Source: Chloroflexota bacterium (GTDB lineage Bacteria; Chloroflexota; Dehalococcoidia; JACPEP01). Taken from it: a stretch of 64,000 nucleotides of DNA. The DNA is taken from NCBI GenBank assembly GCA_016183425.1, contig JACPEP010000001.1:78624-142623 (forward strand). Reading direction: 5' to 3'. The notes beneath the pieces were generated by a model that saw only the letters and a program-made list of their open reading frames with translations, made no database searches and was not told the origin of the DNA. The translations under genes were made by a program, and so were the position numbers. This document shows positions 42,890 to 52,419 of the stretch, in pieces (position 1 is the stretch's first letter; every line of letters starts with the position of its first letter).

Positions 42890-43483
42890 CTACCTGCTTT
42901 GAATGAGAGTCAAAAACTCAGAGCGCGTTATGGCTTTGCGCCGGAACCGCCCTCGAGTGGCGGAGGTAATAACGTTGCTCCCCGGCTTTTTGACCCCCCT
43001 CATGGTCATGCATAAATGCTCCGCCTGAATGACCACCGCCACCCCGTCGGGTTGCAACGTTTCCAGAATGGTGTCAGCGATCTGAGTGGTCAGCCTCTCC
43101 TGTATCTGAGGGCGCTTGGCCAGTACCTCCACCACCCGGGCTAGCTTGCTCGCCCCCACCACCCGACCGCTGCCGTTGGGTAAGTAACCTACATGAGCTA
43201 CTCCGTAAAAGGGCAGGAAGTGATGCTCACACATGGAGTAGAAGGGTATATCTTTCAGGATAACCATCTCCTGGTGCCCCTCCTCGAAGCCCACCAGCAG
43301 CTCTTCCCCGGGGTCCATGTACAGCCCCTCAAAGATCTCGCCATACATCTCGGCGATACGCTGGGGAGTGCCCGCTAGGCCCTCGCGCTGGGGGTCTTCC
43401 CCTATGGCCTCAATAATGCGGGTAACCGCTTCCTCGATCTTGGCCCCGTCCAAACCGCCCCTGACTGCCATCTGCCTCGCCAT
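42890..43483 (-). CDS. folE: GTP cyclohydrolase I
   Basis: 197 residues from the ATG at 43483 (a GTG sits one codon earlier), with GGGGGAG upstream. Signatures are [20 protein letters not shown] with zinc Cys/His, [22 protein letters not shown] and [16 protein letters not shown]. It converts GTP to 7,8-dihydroneopterin triphosphate, the entry step to folate, queuosine-type or tetrahydropterin compounds. It is the promoter-proximal gene of the folE-GNAT-MshA-PIG-L-ccsA operon. No other folate gene is adjacent. Confidence 0.96.
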   Translation of the reverse strand: MARQMAVRGGLDGAKIEEAVTRIIEAIGEDPQREGLAGTPQRIAEMYGEIFEGLYMDPGEELLVGFEEGHQEMVILKDIPFYSMCEHHFLPFYGVAHVGYLPNGSGRVVGASKLARVVEVLAKRPQIQERLTTQIADTILETLQPDGVAVVIQAEHLCMTMRGVKKPGSNVITSATRGRFRRKAITRSEFLTLIQSR

Positions 43484-43592
43484 CACTCCCCCTTTTCCCG
43501 TCTCTGGGCATTAGCCCCCTAAGGGCAGCAAACAAAAAGGGGGCATCCAACGCTTCCCCTGGTTGGATACCACCTTCAACCCATCGCCATTC

Positions 43593-43622
43593 ATTATAGC
43601 AAGGAGTTCAGAATAAGGTCAA
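43593..43622 (-). promoter_or_regulatory. Promoter of the folE operon
   Basis: Minus strand: TTGACC (43622-43617), 18-base spacer, consensus TATAAT (43598-43593). Confidence 0.75.
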
Positions 43623-43684
43623 CGAAAATGGCCACCTATTTCACCACCACCTCAGGTATGGCGGCGGGAAGCCGTAGCCCCACC

Positions 43685-45193
43685 TCAGCCACCACCAAAG
43701 AGCCGTCCTAAACGCGGCTCCCGTCGCCGCAGCAAGAGATAGCCATCCTCATCGGCCTCGATCCCCCAAGCGGGGTCGGCGAGAAGCCCAGCCACCATCT
43801 CCTCATAATCCGCATCATCGAAGGGGTAGTTATTACCCTTCCGGTCCAGAAACAGATAATCCAGGTTCTCCATCCCTCGCATCCAGGGGAACATGAAGAC
43901 GGTCTCCCGTTGAGAGAGATGGGGAACCAGGTCGCTTTGGGCCGCCACTCTAGCCTCGGGAGGCACCCGTAGGAGGAGTCGCTGGCCCACCTGGGCGTGG
44001 GGAGTAACAACGTATTGCGTCTGGTCGAAAGAGCGGGAAAAAGGCAGCGGCCCGTGGAGGTAATAGCTCAGGAAGCCGGCGGTCAAGAGCAGGCCGACCA
44101 TTGCCCCTCTCACCCGAGGGCGCTGGCGGCCCTGGATAAGGACGAAAAAGAGGAGGGGAAGCAAAGGGGCGCTGTATTGAGTGATTATCGCCGCCTGAGA
44201 GAAATCGTCCTGCAACAAGAGATAGGCAAGGCTGGGCAGGCTGACCGCCAACAGCCCTGGACTAAGAAGGGGCAGATAGCCCAGGGGCACCAGGAGATGA
44301 TGCACATACTGAAGCTTGCTGTAGTTCAGCATGAGGCCCAGGGTATAGATAGGCCGCGTAAGCACCGTTCCCAGGATCTCTCCCTGGCTTGCCCCCAACT
44401 TAGTATAGCGCAGGGCAAAGTAGAACTTGCCACTGGGGTGAAAAGCGGGGATGACCATGGTAACCATGCTATAGGCCCAGGCGGCCCCCAGGACAAACAG
44501 ACCCGCCCCCAGCCAAAGGCGTCGCTGCCCCAAGGCCAGATACAGCCCCAAGGCAGCCACTACTATCCCTATCTCTTCCTTTGCCAGCAGAGCGATGAGT
44601 AAAGCCAGGAGAAAGGGCAAATCCCTTCTTTTGAACATGAAGTAGAGGGCGAAGGAGAGAAGGGGAGCCGCCAGGGCGATCTCATGGAAGTCAAAAAGGG
44701 CAACATAAGCCACTGCAGGAGACAGAAAATAGGTCGTCCCCACCGCCAAAGAAAGCCCTGGGCCCAGCCTTTCCCGCGCCCACCAGTAGATGGGGAGGGC
44801 TGTCGCGGTGAGGGCCAGGACCTGAGTCAAAAGGAGGGCGCGGGGGTCGGGCCACACCCAGTAGAGGGGCACCAGAGCCAGGAGAAGAGGAGAAAAATGA
44901 TGTCCCAAAAAGCTGGGCGAATCCACCATGATGCTGTTCTGGAACAATCGGCCTCGAGCCGAGTTCCATATCACCTGATCGAAAATGCCCAGGTCATAGG
45001 CATGGCTGTGGAAGGCATCGTGGCGCAACACGGCCAGGATGGATACGCTGGCCATGAAGAGGACGGCCATGCCGTAGAAAAGCCCATCGGCCAGTGACTT
45101 GGGCAGTTGGAAAGAAAATCGGGGCCACAGAAGGTAGCCAACCATAGCCACCCCGAAGGAAAGGGCCAATATGAGCCCAAAGTCCGTCGCCAT
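43685..45193 (-). CDS. DUF2079 polytopic membrane protein
   Basis: 502 residues with about 10-12 membrane helices. The DUF2079 (PF09852) signature is present: SHAYDLGIFDQVIWNSARGRLFQNS with SFLGHHFSPLLLALVPLY. This region resembles the acidic first loop of GT-C/PMT-type glycosyltransferases, so a lipid-linked sugar transferase role is plausible but unproven. The C-terminal soluble region has VPPEARVAAQSDLVPHLS. GGGGGGAG precedes the ATG. It is probably monocistronic. Confidence 0.88.
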   Translation of the reverse strand: MATDFGLILALSFGVAMVGYLLWPRFSFQLPKSLADGLFYGMAVLFMASVSILAVLRHDAFHSHAYDLGIFDQVIWNSARGRLFQNSIMVDSPSFLGHHFSPLLLALVPLYWVWPDPRALLLTQVLALTATALPIYWWARERLGPGLSLAVGTTYFLSPAVAYVALFDFHEIALAAPLLSFALYFMFKRRDLPFLLALLIALLAKEEIGIVVAALGLYLALGQRRLWLGAGLFVLGAAWAYSMVTMVIPAFHPSGKFYFALRYTKLGASQGEILGTVLTRPIYTLGLMLNYSKLQYVHHLLVPLGYLPLLSPGLLAVSLPSLAYLLLQDDFSQAAIITQYSAPLLPLLFFVLIQGRQRPRVRGAMVGLLLTAGFLSYYLHGPLPFSRSFDQTQYVVTPHAQVGQRLLLRVPPEARVAAQSDLVPHLSQRETVFMFPWMRGMENLDYLFLDRKGNNYPFDDADYEEMVAGLLADPAWGIEADEDGYLLLRRREPRLGRLFGGG

Positions 45194-45267
45194 TTAACTC
45201 CCCCCACACGGAAGTTAAGAAGAGTATAGTCCTTATGAAGGGCTCTGAAAAACCCCAGGTAGCCCTT

Positions 45268-45762
45268 TTATCCCCAGCGCATTAGGGCCACCATGAGCAG
45301 CACCAGCAGGGAAAAGAGCAGGTTGAAGGAGGAGACCACCAGAGACTGACGCTGTGCCCGCCGGTACTCCTTAACCAGGCTTTCATCAGTGGATTCTTCC
45401 ACCTGCGGGGGAAATTTCAGGAGCCGGGGCCCCAGATAGAAGGTATGGAGGGCGGTAAGTCCCAATACCGCCAGAACGAAGAGCACCTTGACAGCTAGCA
45501 ATATCCCATACCGGGTGGCGAACAAAGCCTCCCAGGAGGAGATGGTGTTAAGGGCATTCAGCAATCCCGTTATGATCAGCACCACCAAGCTGCCCCAGGA
45601 GAGAAGGTTGTAGCGGGCAATTATAGCTTCCGTGACCTGACGCCGCAGTCCAGCCTGAGGGATGAGCTTCAAAGGAGGCCGAAAAACAAAGATGAGAAAG
45701 ATCTGGGGGCCGACCCACATAGCGGCCGCCACCAGATGGACCCAGTGTTCGATTACCGGCAA
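45268..45762 (-). CDS. CopD-like membrane protein
   Basis: 164 residues, likely from a TTG at 45762, with four to five transmembrane helices. An N-terminal HWVHLVAAAMWVGPQIFL and a later LTALHTFYLGPRLL place His residues in helices as in CopD (PF05425) and related heme- or copper-handling membrane proteins. It follows purA by 28 bases and is probably co-transcribed with it. No other copper genes are present, so a copper function is uncertain. The start codon is tentative. Confidence 0.65.
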   Translation of the reverse strand: MPVIEHWVHLVAAAMWVGPQIFLIFVFRPPLKLIPQAGLRRQVTEAIIARYNLLSWGSLVVLIITGLLNALNTISSWEALFATRYGILLAVKVLFVLAVLGLTALHTFYLGPRLLKFPPQVEESTDESLVKEYRRAQRQSLVVSSFNLLFSLLVLLMVALMRWG

Positions 45763-45790
45763 GCCCCACCACCCACCGACAAAGCCAGCC

Positions 45791-47128
<1,338 letters not shown>

Positions 47129-47160
47129 CTATCGTCCCCGTGCGTCTAGAGCCAGGCCGA

Positions 47161-47189
47161 AGTATACACCCAGGCATCCTGCCAAGCAA
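47161..47189 (-). promoter_or_regulatory. Promoter of purA
   Basis: Minus strand: TTGCTT (47189-47184), 17-base spacer, TATACT (47166-47161). Confidence 0.55.
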
Positions 47190-47273
47190 GGGGGTATACT
47201 GGGTGAGTGGTGGTTGATAATCGTCATCCCCCCTTGGGGGCATCAGGCTTTCCCAAAGTGGTCTTTGACGGTC

Positions 47274-47876
47274 TCATGCCACCACTTGGGATCGCAGCGA
47301 ATCGTTCAAGAATTTCTTGGCCACATGGATGGGCACCGCCATGCCGATGTCAGGTGCGGTGACCATGGTGTTGATGCCCACCAGCCGACCGTTCACATCA
47401 AACAGCGGACCGCCCGAATACCCAGGCCGCAGGTGTAGGTTAACCACCACCCACTCCCGCGCCACCCCGGGTGTTTCCGGCCAAACCGGCCCCACCCCGA
47501 TGATTACGCCGGCGGTGGCGGCCCCCCGGACTCCAAAGGGGTTCCCCAGGGCCACTACCAACTGCCCAACCTTGAGGCGTCTGGAGTCGCCTAGCTTTAT
47601 CGGCGACAGCCCGCTGGCATCGATTGCCAGGGCAGCCAGATCGTTGACCTCATCATAGGCCAAAACTCGGGCGGGCAGGATGCGTCCATCGATCCCGCTA
47701 ACCGTCAACGGGGAGCGTCTGACTACGTGAGCATTGGTGATGACCAGCCCGTCGGGATGCCAGATGGTGCCGGCACCAGTGCCCCCCCCGTAGCTGTTGA
47801 CCTGCACCAAGCTGTGCTCTACCTCCTCAACCACGGCCGCCATCTCGACATTTAATTCCTGTAACACGGTGGCCAT
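47274..47876 (-). CDS. Trypsin-like serine protease, S1C, no signal peptide
   Basis: 200 residues. The triad is His50 (ITNAHVV), Asp79 (VNDLAAL) and Ser154 (RPGYSGGPL). The fold is DegP/HtrA-like, but there is no PDZ domain, signal peptide or membrane helix, so it should act in the cytoplasm. AGGAGG lies upstream. It starts 15 bases after the PDZ-bearing protease gene and is co-transcribed with it and the LuxR-type regulator. The substrate is unknown. Confidence 0.85.
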   Translation of the reverse strand: MATVLQELNVEMAAVVEEVEHSLVQVNSYGGGTGAGTIWHPDGLVITNAHVVRRSPLTVSGIDGRILPARVLAYDEVNDLAALAIDASGLSPIKLGDSRRLKVGQLVVALGNPFGVRGAATAGVIIGVGPVWPETPGVAREWVVVNLHLRPGYSGGPLFDVNGRLVGINTMVTAPDIGMAVPIHVAKKFLNDSLRSQVVA

Positions 47877-47891
47877 TTTGACCTCCTCTGG

Positions 47892-48788
47892 CTAGGGACG
47901 TTCGCCGACCGTGGCCGACAGCTCCCGCAACCGGCCGCCGCGCAGGATACGAATGGGCAGTTTGGTTCCCATCTGGACATCGCCCAGGAAAACCATAATG
48001 TCGTCCATATGGCGCATGGGTTGTCCGCCCAAATTGACAATGGTATCGCCCAGGAGCAGACCAGCCTTTTCAGCCCCACTGCCGGGAGCCACTGAGACTA
48101 TAAGCAGGCCCGTCTCCTGACCAAGCTGTTGTGCCACCGGGGATGGCAGACGCACTGGCTGTGTACCCACACCCAGGAACCCACGCCTTATGCGACCATC
48201 GGCCAGCAGCCCTTCCACTATCCGGCGTACCGTTGGCGATGGCACGGTGATGGGAATTCCCCGCAGCAGCGCCAGAGTATTAAGACCTAGGATGTGTCCC
48301 TCTGCATTAACCAAAGGACCGCCAGAGAAACCCGGATACAGCCCTACGTCAGCCTGCAAGTAATGATCCACACGGCCGCCCACAGGCGTGGTCCAGCCTT
48401 CCCCCAGGGCGCTAACAATACCCAGAGTAGCGTGTACCGTCTTGCCCGGGCGGCTCAGAGCCAGCACCAGGTGCCCTACACGAAGGCTATCGGGTTCAGC
48501 CCAAACCGGCGGCGTCAGCCCGGACACCTGGGCACGCAAGGCAGCCACATCGGTGGCCGGGTCTCGGCCAATCAGCGTAGCGGGGATAGTCTGTCCATCG
48601 GATAGGGCAATACGTATGTTATCCTCCTGCTCTACTACATGGTGGGCCGTAACGATGACCGCATCGGAGGACCAGACGATTCCGCTGGCGGGAAATCGAC
48701 GACGCGCCTCCACTCGCACCACCGCTGGGCCAGCCTTTGCCACTATCGCCACCAGGTCTTCGGAGAGACTGGAAAGAACTCCTATCAT
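47892..48788 (-). CDS. HtrA-like protease with PDZ domain, no signal peptide
   Basis: 298 residues from the ATG at 48788, with GGGGGTT upstream. The N-terminal extension to 48863 has no ribosome site. The S1C domain has His50 (TAHHVV), Asp80 (ATDVAAL) and Ser155 (YPGFSGGPL), then a PDZ domain from about residue 205 (GLLIVSVAPGSGAEKAGLLLGDTIVNLGG). Neither this nor its neighbour has a secretion signal. It is a diverged paralogue of the 200-residue protease. Both follow the response-regulator-like gene, so a cytoplasmic proteolytic stress response is a reasonable guess. Confidence 0.85.
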   Translation of the reverse strand: MIGVLSSLSEDLVAIVAKAGPAVVRVEARRRFPASGIVWSSDAVIVTAHHVVEQEDNIRIALSDGQTIPATLIGRDPATDVAALRAQVSGLTPPVWAEPDSLRVGHLVLALSRPGKTVHATLGIVSALGEGWTTPVGGRVDHYLQADVGLYPGFSGGPLVNAEGHILGLNTLALLRGIPITVPSPTVRRIVEGLLADGRIRRGFLGVGTQPVRLPSPVAQQLGQETGLLIVSVAPGSGAEKAGLLLGDTIVNLGGQPMRHMDDIMVFLGDVQMGTKLPIRILRGGRLRELSATVGERP

Positions 48789-48897
48789 GTTTAACCCCCT
48801 ACAAATAGAATGTCGTTCATCTATATCCATCTTACGAGGTATGACTAGCATGTGCACCACCAATAACGCTAGGGGGAAACCTGGAAAAAAGACCAGG

Positions 48898-49539
48898 TTA
48901 GAGAAGGATCAGGCCCCATCGGGTAGCCAGGACGACCGCCTCGGTGCGGCTCTGAGCGCCCAGTTTGCCCATGATGGCGTTGACATGAAACTTCACCGTA
49001 TGCTCACTGATGCCCAGCCGCTTGCTAATGAGCTTGTTTGACAAGCCCTCAGCAAGAAGCCTTAGCACTTCGATCTCGCGCGGAGTAAGCTCTTCCACCA
49101 AGGGCGCTGGTTTGCGATGCGTCACTGGGGCAGCCAGTAACTCGGGAGCAAGCACCATCAACCCTTCAAAGACAGCTCTGAGAGCGGTTAATATAGCCTG
49201 AGCATCGGAATCGCGAAACAAGACGCCGCGCGCACCGGCGGACAACACTTCGGGAGCATGTTCCGCATCGGGTATCAGGGCCACTACAGGTGTGTTCAAG
49301 TCCCGTAGGTCAGCTAACCCATCTATCACCAGCGTCGGGTTCCCGCCCAGATCCCATAAGATAACATCGGGACGGTAGACCTCAAGGGAGGCCGACACAT
49401 CATCGTGGCCAGATACACGGCCACTTACCTGGATGCCCCCCTGGTCAGACAGCAGCGCCGACAGCCCAGCCCGAGCCAGGGGGTCGTCAGCAATGATGAG
49501 TATTCGCAGGTCCTTAGAATTCGAGATTACCTTGTCCAC
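48898..49539 (-). CDS. LuxR/NarL-type regulator with degenerate receiver domain
   Basis: 213 residues from a GTG. The receiver has the acidic pair Asp18-Asp19 and phospho-Asp63 (DVILWDLGG), but the conserved Thr/Ser after beta-4 is replaced (VVALIPD) and the switch Lys is Arg109 (GARGVLFRDSD). Phosphorylation may therefore be lost or altered. The C-terminal GerE helix-turn-helix (LTPREIEVLRLLAEGLSNKLISK, about 150-205) is intact. It leads the operon of the two signal-less proteases and probably controls it. No sensor kinase is present in the window. Confidence 0.88.
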   Translation of the reverse strand: MDKVISNSKDLRILIIADDPLARAGLSALLSDQGGIQVSGRVSGHDDVSASLEVYRPDVILWDLGGNPTLVIDGLADLRDLNTPVVALIPDAEHAPEVLSAGARGVLFRDSDAQAILTALRAVFEGLMVLAPELLAAPVTHRKPAPLVEELTPREIEVLRLLAEGLSNKLISKRLGISEHTVKFHVNAIMGKLGAQSRTEAVVLATRWGLILL

Positions 49540-49661
49540 CGGCCAAATCTCCCTCTCTAATCATAGCCTATCCCCAGACCAGGAGAAAGCAAGGCGGTCT
49601 TAATATGGATTGTTCGCCCTTGGCAAATTTTCTCTATAAATTTCCTTTTTTTGCCGGCTTG

Positions 49662-49690
49662 TTGCGTGCACCCCATAATAGGCGTATAAT
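49662..49690 (+). promoter_or_regulatory. Promoter of the zinc-ribbon protein gene
   Basis: TTGCGT (49662-49667), 17-base spacer, consensus TATAAT (49685-49690). The leader of about 118 bases to the start codon is long and could hold a control element, but I see no clear structure. Confidence 0.65.
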
Positions 49691-49814
49691 ACAAGTGCTG
49701 GTATGTGTCCGTATCGCTAGAAGAGTGTGGGGTGTTATCTGTCTACAGAGGATAACGGCTCTCGGTCGTGATTGCGCTGACGGATCGTTCCAAGTAATAA
49801 AATAAGGAGTTAGC

Positions 49815-50168
49815 GTGATCGCTATGCAAGACAAAACCCTCACCTGCCGTGACTGTGGAAAGGAATTCACCTTCACGGCGAACGAACAGGAGTTCTTCGC
49901 ACAGAAGGGCTTCACCAACGAGCCAAGCCGGTGTCCAGAGTGCCGTGCCGCCCGCAAGACTAGCCGTGGAGAAGGCGGCTACAACGCCCGCCAGGAGCGT
50001 GAGATGTTCCCCGCTGTATGCGCCCAGTGTGGAAAGGCTACCCAGGTACCGTTCCAGCCGCGCGGCGATAGACCCGTTTATTGCTCCGACTGCTACACCT
50101 CTCGCCGTCCCAGTAGCGGCGGGTATGAGCAGAGATCAAGTGGAGGTCGACGCAGCAGCCGTTACTAA
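49815..50168 (+). CDS. Zinc-ribbon protein with two CxxC pairs and RG/S-rich tail
   Basis: 117 residues from a GTG, with AAGGAG upstream. The first zinc ribbon is TCRDCGKEF...RCPECR (probable zinc-ribbon, PF13451-like). The second is CAQCGKATQVPFQPRGDRPVYCSDCY, the CxxC_CxxC module seen in many Chloroflexota and other bacterial small proteins. The tail SSGGYEQRSSGGRRSSRY is Gly/Ser/Arg-rich and suggests RNA binding. The role is unproven; a cold-shock or ribosome-associated function is inferred from similar small zinc-ribbon proteins. Confidence 0.85.
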   Translation: MIAMQDKTLTCRDCGKEFTFTANEQEFFAQKGFTNEPSRCPECRAARKTSRGEGGYNARQEREMFPAVCAQCGKATQVPFQPRGDRPVYCSDCYTSRRPSSGGYEQRSSGGRRSSRY

Positions 50169-50205
50169 AAGCTCAACCGACCTAGACCCCCGAATACGCA
50201 AACTG

Positions 50206-50229
50206 AGGGGTGGCGAGTTCGCCACCCCT
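50206..50229 (+). terminator. Rho-independent-type terminator before typA
   Basis: An 11-bp stem AGGGGTGGCGA/TCGCCACCCCT with a 2-base apparent loop (effectively 4), followed by TTTTA. It ends the zinc-ribbon transcript. Confidence 0.75.
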
Positions 50230-50293
50230 TTTAGTGAAATTCACAAAGGACTATGAAGCGTTGCATACCCCCTTAGGTGCGTGCTTATCCGCT

Positions 50294-52120
50294 ATGAAGC
50301 TAAGAAACGTCGCCATCATCGCTCACGTCGATCACGGCAAGACCACATTGATCGATGGTATGCTCAAACAGTCTCGGACCTTCCGGGAAAACGAAGCGGC
50401 CATGAGCCAGACCCTAATAATGGACTCAAACGATCAGGAGCGAGAACGGGGTATTACCATACTCGCCAAGAACACCGCCATCACGTATAAAGACACCAAG
50501 ATCAACATCATTGACACACCGGGCCATGCCGATTTCTGTGGCGAGGTTGAGCGCACACTGAACATGGCCGATGGGGCAATCCTGGTTATCGATGCCCAGG
50601 AAGGCCCCATGCCCCAAACCAGATTCGTTTTGAAAAAGGCTCTGGAAATTGGCCTCCGTCTCATCGTCGTTATCAACAAGGTTGACCGGCCTCGTGCGCC
50701 CATCGACGAAGCGATCAAGAGAACTGACGATCTTTTCCTGGATCTGGCTACTGATGCATCGCAGCTTAGCTTTCCCATTTACTTTGCGGTGGGCCGCGAT
50801 GGCAAGACATGGGAAAAGCTCCCCCTTGACCCAGCCGCACCGGGGGATCTCACTCCCATCTTCGAAGCCATCCTGGAACACGTTCCACCGCCAGAAGCCA
50901 ACCTGGATGAGCCCTTCCAAATGCTTATCAGCTCTCTTGATTGGGACAGCTTCCAGGGTAAATACGCCATTGGCCGAATCAAACGCGGCATCGGCAGGCC
51001 AGGCCAGCAAGTTGCGCTCCTTCGAAATGGCATCGTACATGAAACGGCGCGTATTGATAAAGTCTACGTCAGCCAGGGCTTAAAACGATTAGAAGTGCTC
51101 CAGGGCGAGGCAGGTGATATCGTTGCCATTACCGGCATCAAGAACGCCGGCATCGGCGATACCATCGCTGACATCACAGTTCCCGAACCTTTGCCAACCA
51201 TCGAGGTCGGAGAGCCTACCTTAAAGATAGCCGCCTCTGCCAACACCTCTCCCTTTGCTGGTAGAGAGGGGCAGTTTGTTACTAGCTCGCAGATTTTTAG
51301 TCGCATCAACAGAGAGCTGGAGACCAACATCTCCCTTCGTCTCGAGATAGCAGATAACGGTGAGTTCATCCTTTCCGGCCGGGGAGAGCTACATCTGGGA
51401 GTTTTCATCGAAACCATGCGGCGAGAGGGTTTTGAGTTGCAGGTCGGTAAGCCTCAGGTCATTACCAAGACGATTGACGGCATCACCATGGAGCCTGTCG
51501 AGGAGTTGACAGTAGACATCGATTCCCAATATACCGGCCCAGTTACCAGCGAAATCGGCCGGCGCAAAGGCGTTTTGCTCTCTCGAACAATCAACGCCGA
51601 TGGAAGCGCACGAATGGTCTTCCGGATTACAACCCGCGGACTTCTGGGCCTTCGAAGCGAACTCCTTACCCTATCCCGCGGAACGTCAGTATTGAACTCG
51701 GTTTTCTTGCGCCATGAGAGTATTGGCACCTCGATCCCCAAACTGCGCAACGGTGTTTTGGTTGCCTCGGAGACCGGTAAAGCCCTCACCTACGGGCTCA
51801 ACATCGCCCAAGGACGTGGAATTACCTTTGTCGCACCGCAGACCGAGGTTTATGAAGGAATGATCGTTGGTCTCAATTCCAAACAGAACGACATCGTCAT
51901 TAACGTTACCAAGGAAAAGAAACAGACCAATATTCGCTCATCTACCTCCGATATTGCCGTTATTCTCACTCCACCCACGGTCCTTAGCCTGGAACAAAGT
52001 TTGGATTTCCTTGAGGATGACGAGCTACTGGAGGTAACGCCTGCCAATCTCCGTCTACGCAAGAGAATTCTCAATGCCGCCGCTCGTGCAAGAGCCAATA
52101 ACAGGCATTTGGCAGTCTAG
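50294..52120 (+). CDS. typA: Translational GTPase TypA/BipA
   Basis: 608 residues from the ATG at 50294, giving the usual family length; codons from 50210 overlap the terminator and are not coding. The G domain has IAHVDHGKTTL, RERGITILAKN, IIDTPGHADFCGEVERT and VINKVDRPRAP. EF-G-like domains III and V follow and the TypA-specific C-terminal domain contains MIVGLNSKQNDIVINVTKEKKQTNIR. It is a ribosome-binding GTPase involved in 50S assembly and stress or cold growth. The ribosome site is weak. It is probably transcribed alone. Confidence 0.96.
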   Translation: MKLRNVAIIAHVDHGKTTLIDGMLKQSRTFRENEAAMSQTLIMDSNDQERERGITILAKNTAITYKDTKINIIDTPGHADFCGEVERTLNMADGAILVIDAQEGPMPQTRFVLKKALEIGLRLIVVINKVDRPRAPIDEAIKRTDDLFLDLATDASQLSFPIYFAVGRDGKTWEKLPLDPAAPGDLTPIFEAILEHVPPPEANLDEPFQMLISSLDWDSFQGKYAIGRIKRGIGRPGQQVALLRNGIVHETARIDKVYVSQGLKRLEVLQGEAGDIVAITGIKNAGIGDTIADITVPEPLPTIEVGEPTLKIAASANTSPFAGREGQFVTSSQIFSRINRELETNISLRLEIADNGEFILSGRGELHLGVFIETMRREGFELQVGKPQVITKTIDGITMEPVEELTVDIDSQYTGPVTSEIGRRKGVLLSRTINADGSARMVFRITTRGLLGLRSELLTLSRGTSVLNSVFLRHESIGTSIPKLRNGVLVASETGKALTYGLNIAQGRGITFVAPQTEVYEGMIVGLNSKQNDIVINVTKEKKQTNIRSSTSDIAVILTPPTVLSLEQSLDFLEDDELLEVTPANLRLRKRILNAAARARANNRHLAV

Positions 52121-52213
52121 CTAGCTTATTTTCGCTCATCAACTGGTCTCTTCGTCTCTCGGTCTTCTATTCTAAGTCTCATCAAGTTCACGTCCGCCTC
52201 AGATGTTGAGAGA

Positions 52214-52258
52214 GCCAGTAAGCTCACCGTCAACCTTACCGCGATGAGCGACGACGAG
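52214..52258 (+). pseudogene. Relic of the radical SAM gene C-terminus
   Basis: The bases from GCCAGTAAGCTCACCGTCAA onward match 53629-53673 almost perfectly. They translate in frame to ASKLTVNLTAMSDDE against ASKLTVNLTEMKDDE in the intact gene. The preceding GTTGAGAGA resembles GTGGAGAGC there, with 9 bases missing. It is a duplicated fragment, out of any intact gene, in the typA to radical SAM gap (52121-52419). The rest of that gap holds only the promoter below. Confidence 0.8.
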
Positions 52259-52300
52259 CGCCCTTGGGGAACTTTCTCAATAAATTTTCATAAAAATGCA

Positions 52301-52329
52301 TTGAATGCCTTTTTGTCCTGTGCTATCCT
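52301..52329 (+). promoter_or_regulatory. Promoter of the radical SAM/ODP operon
   Basis: TTGAAT (52301-52306), 17-base spacer, TATCCT (52324-52329), about 90 bases before the start at 52420. Confidence 0.6.
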
Positions 52330-52419
52330 TAGGGAGTTTATTTCATCAGAGGTATGGGAGGCTCTGACAGCATAAGATGTATTCCGGCAGAGAGTCACGG
52401 AAGTAGGGATGGAGAAGTA

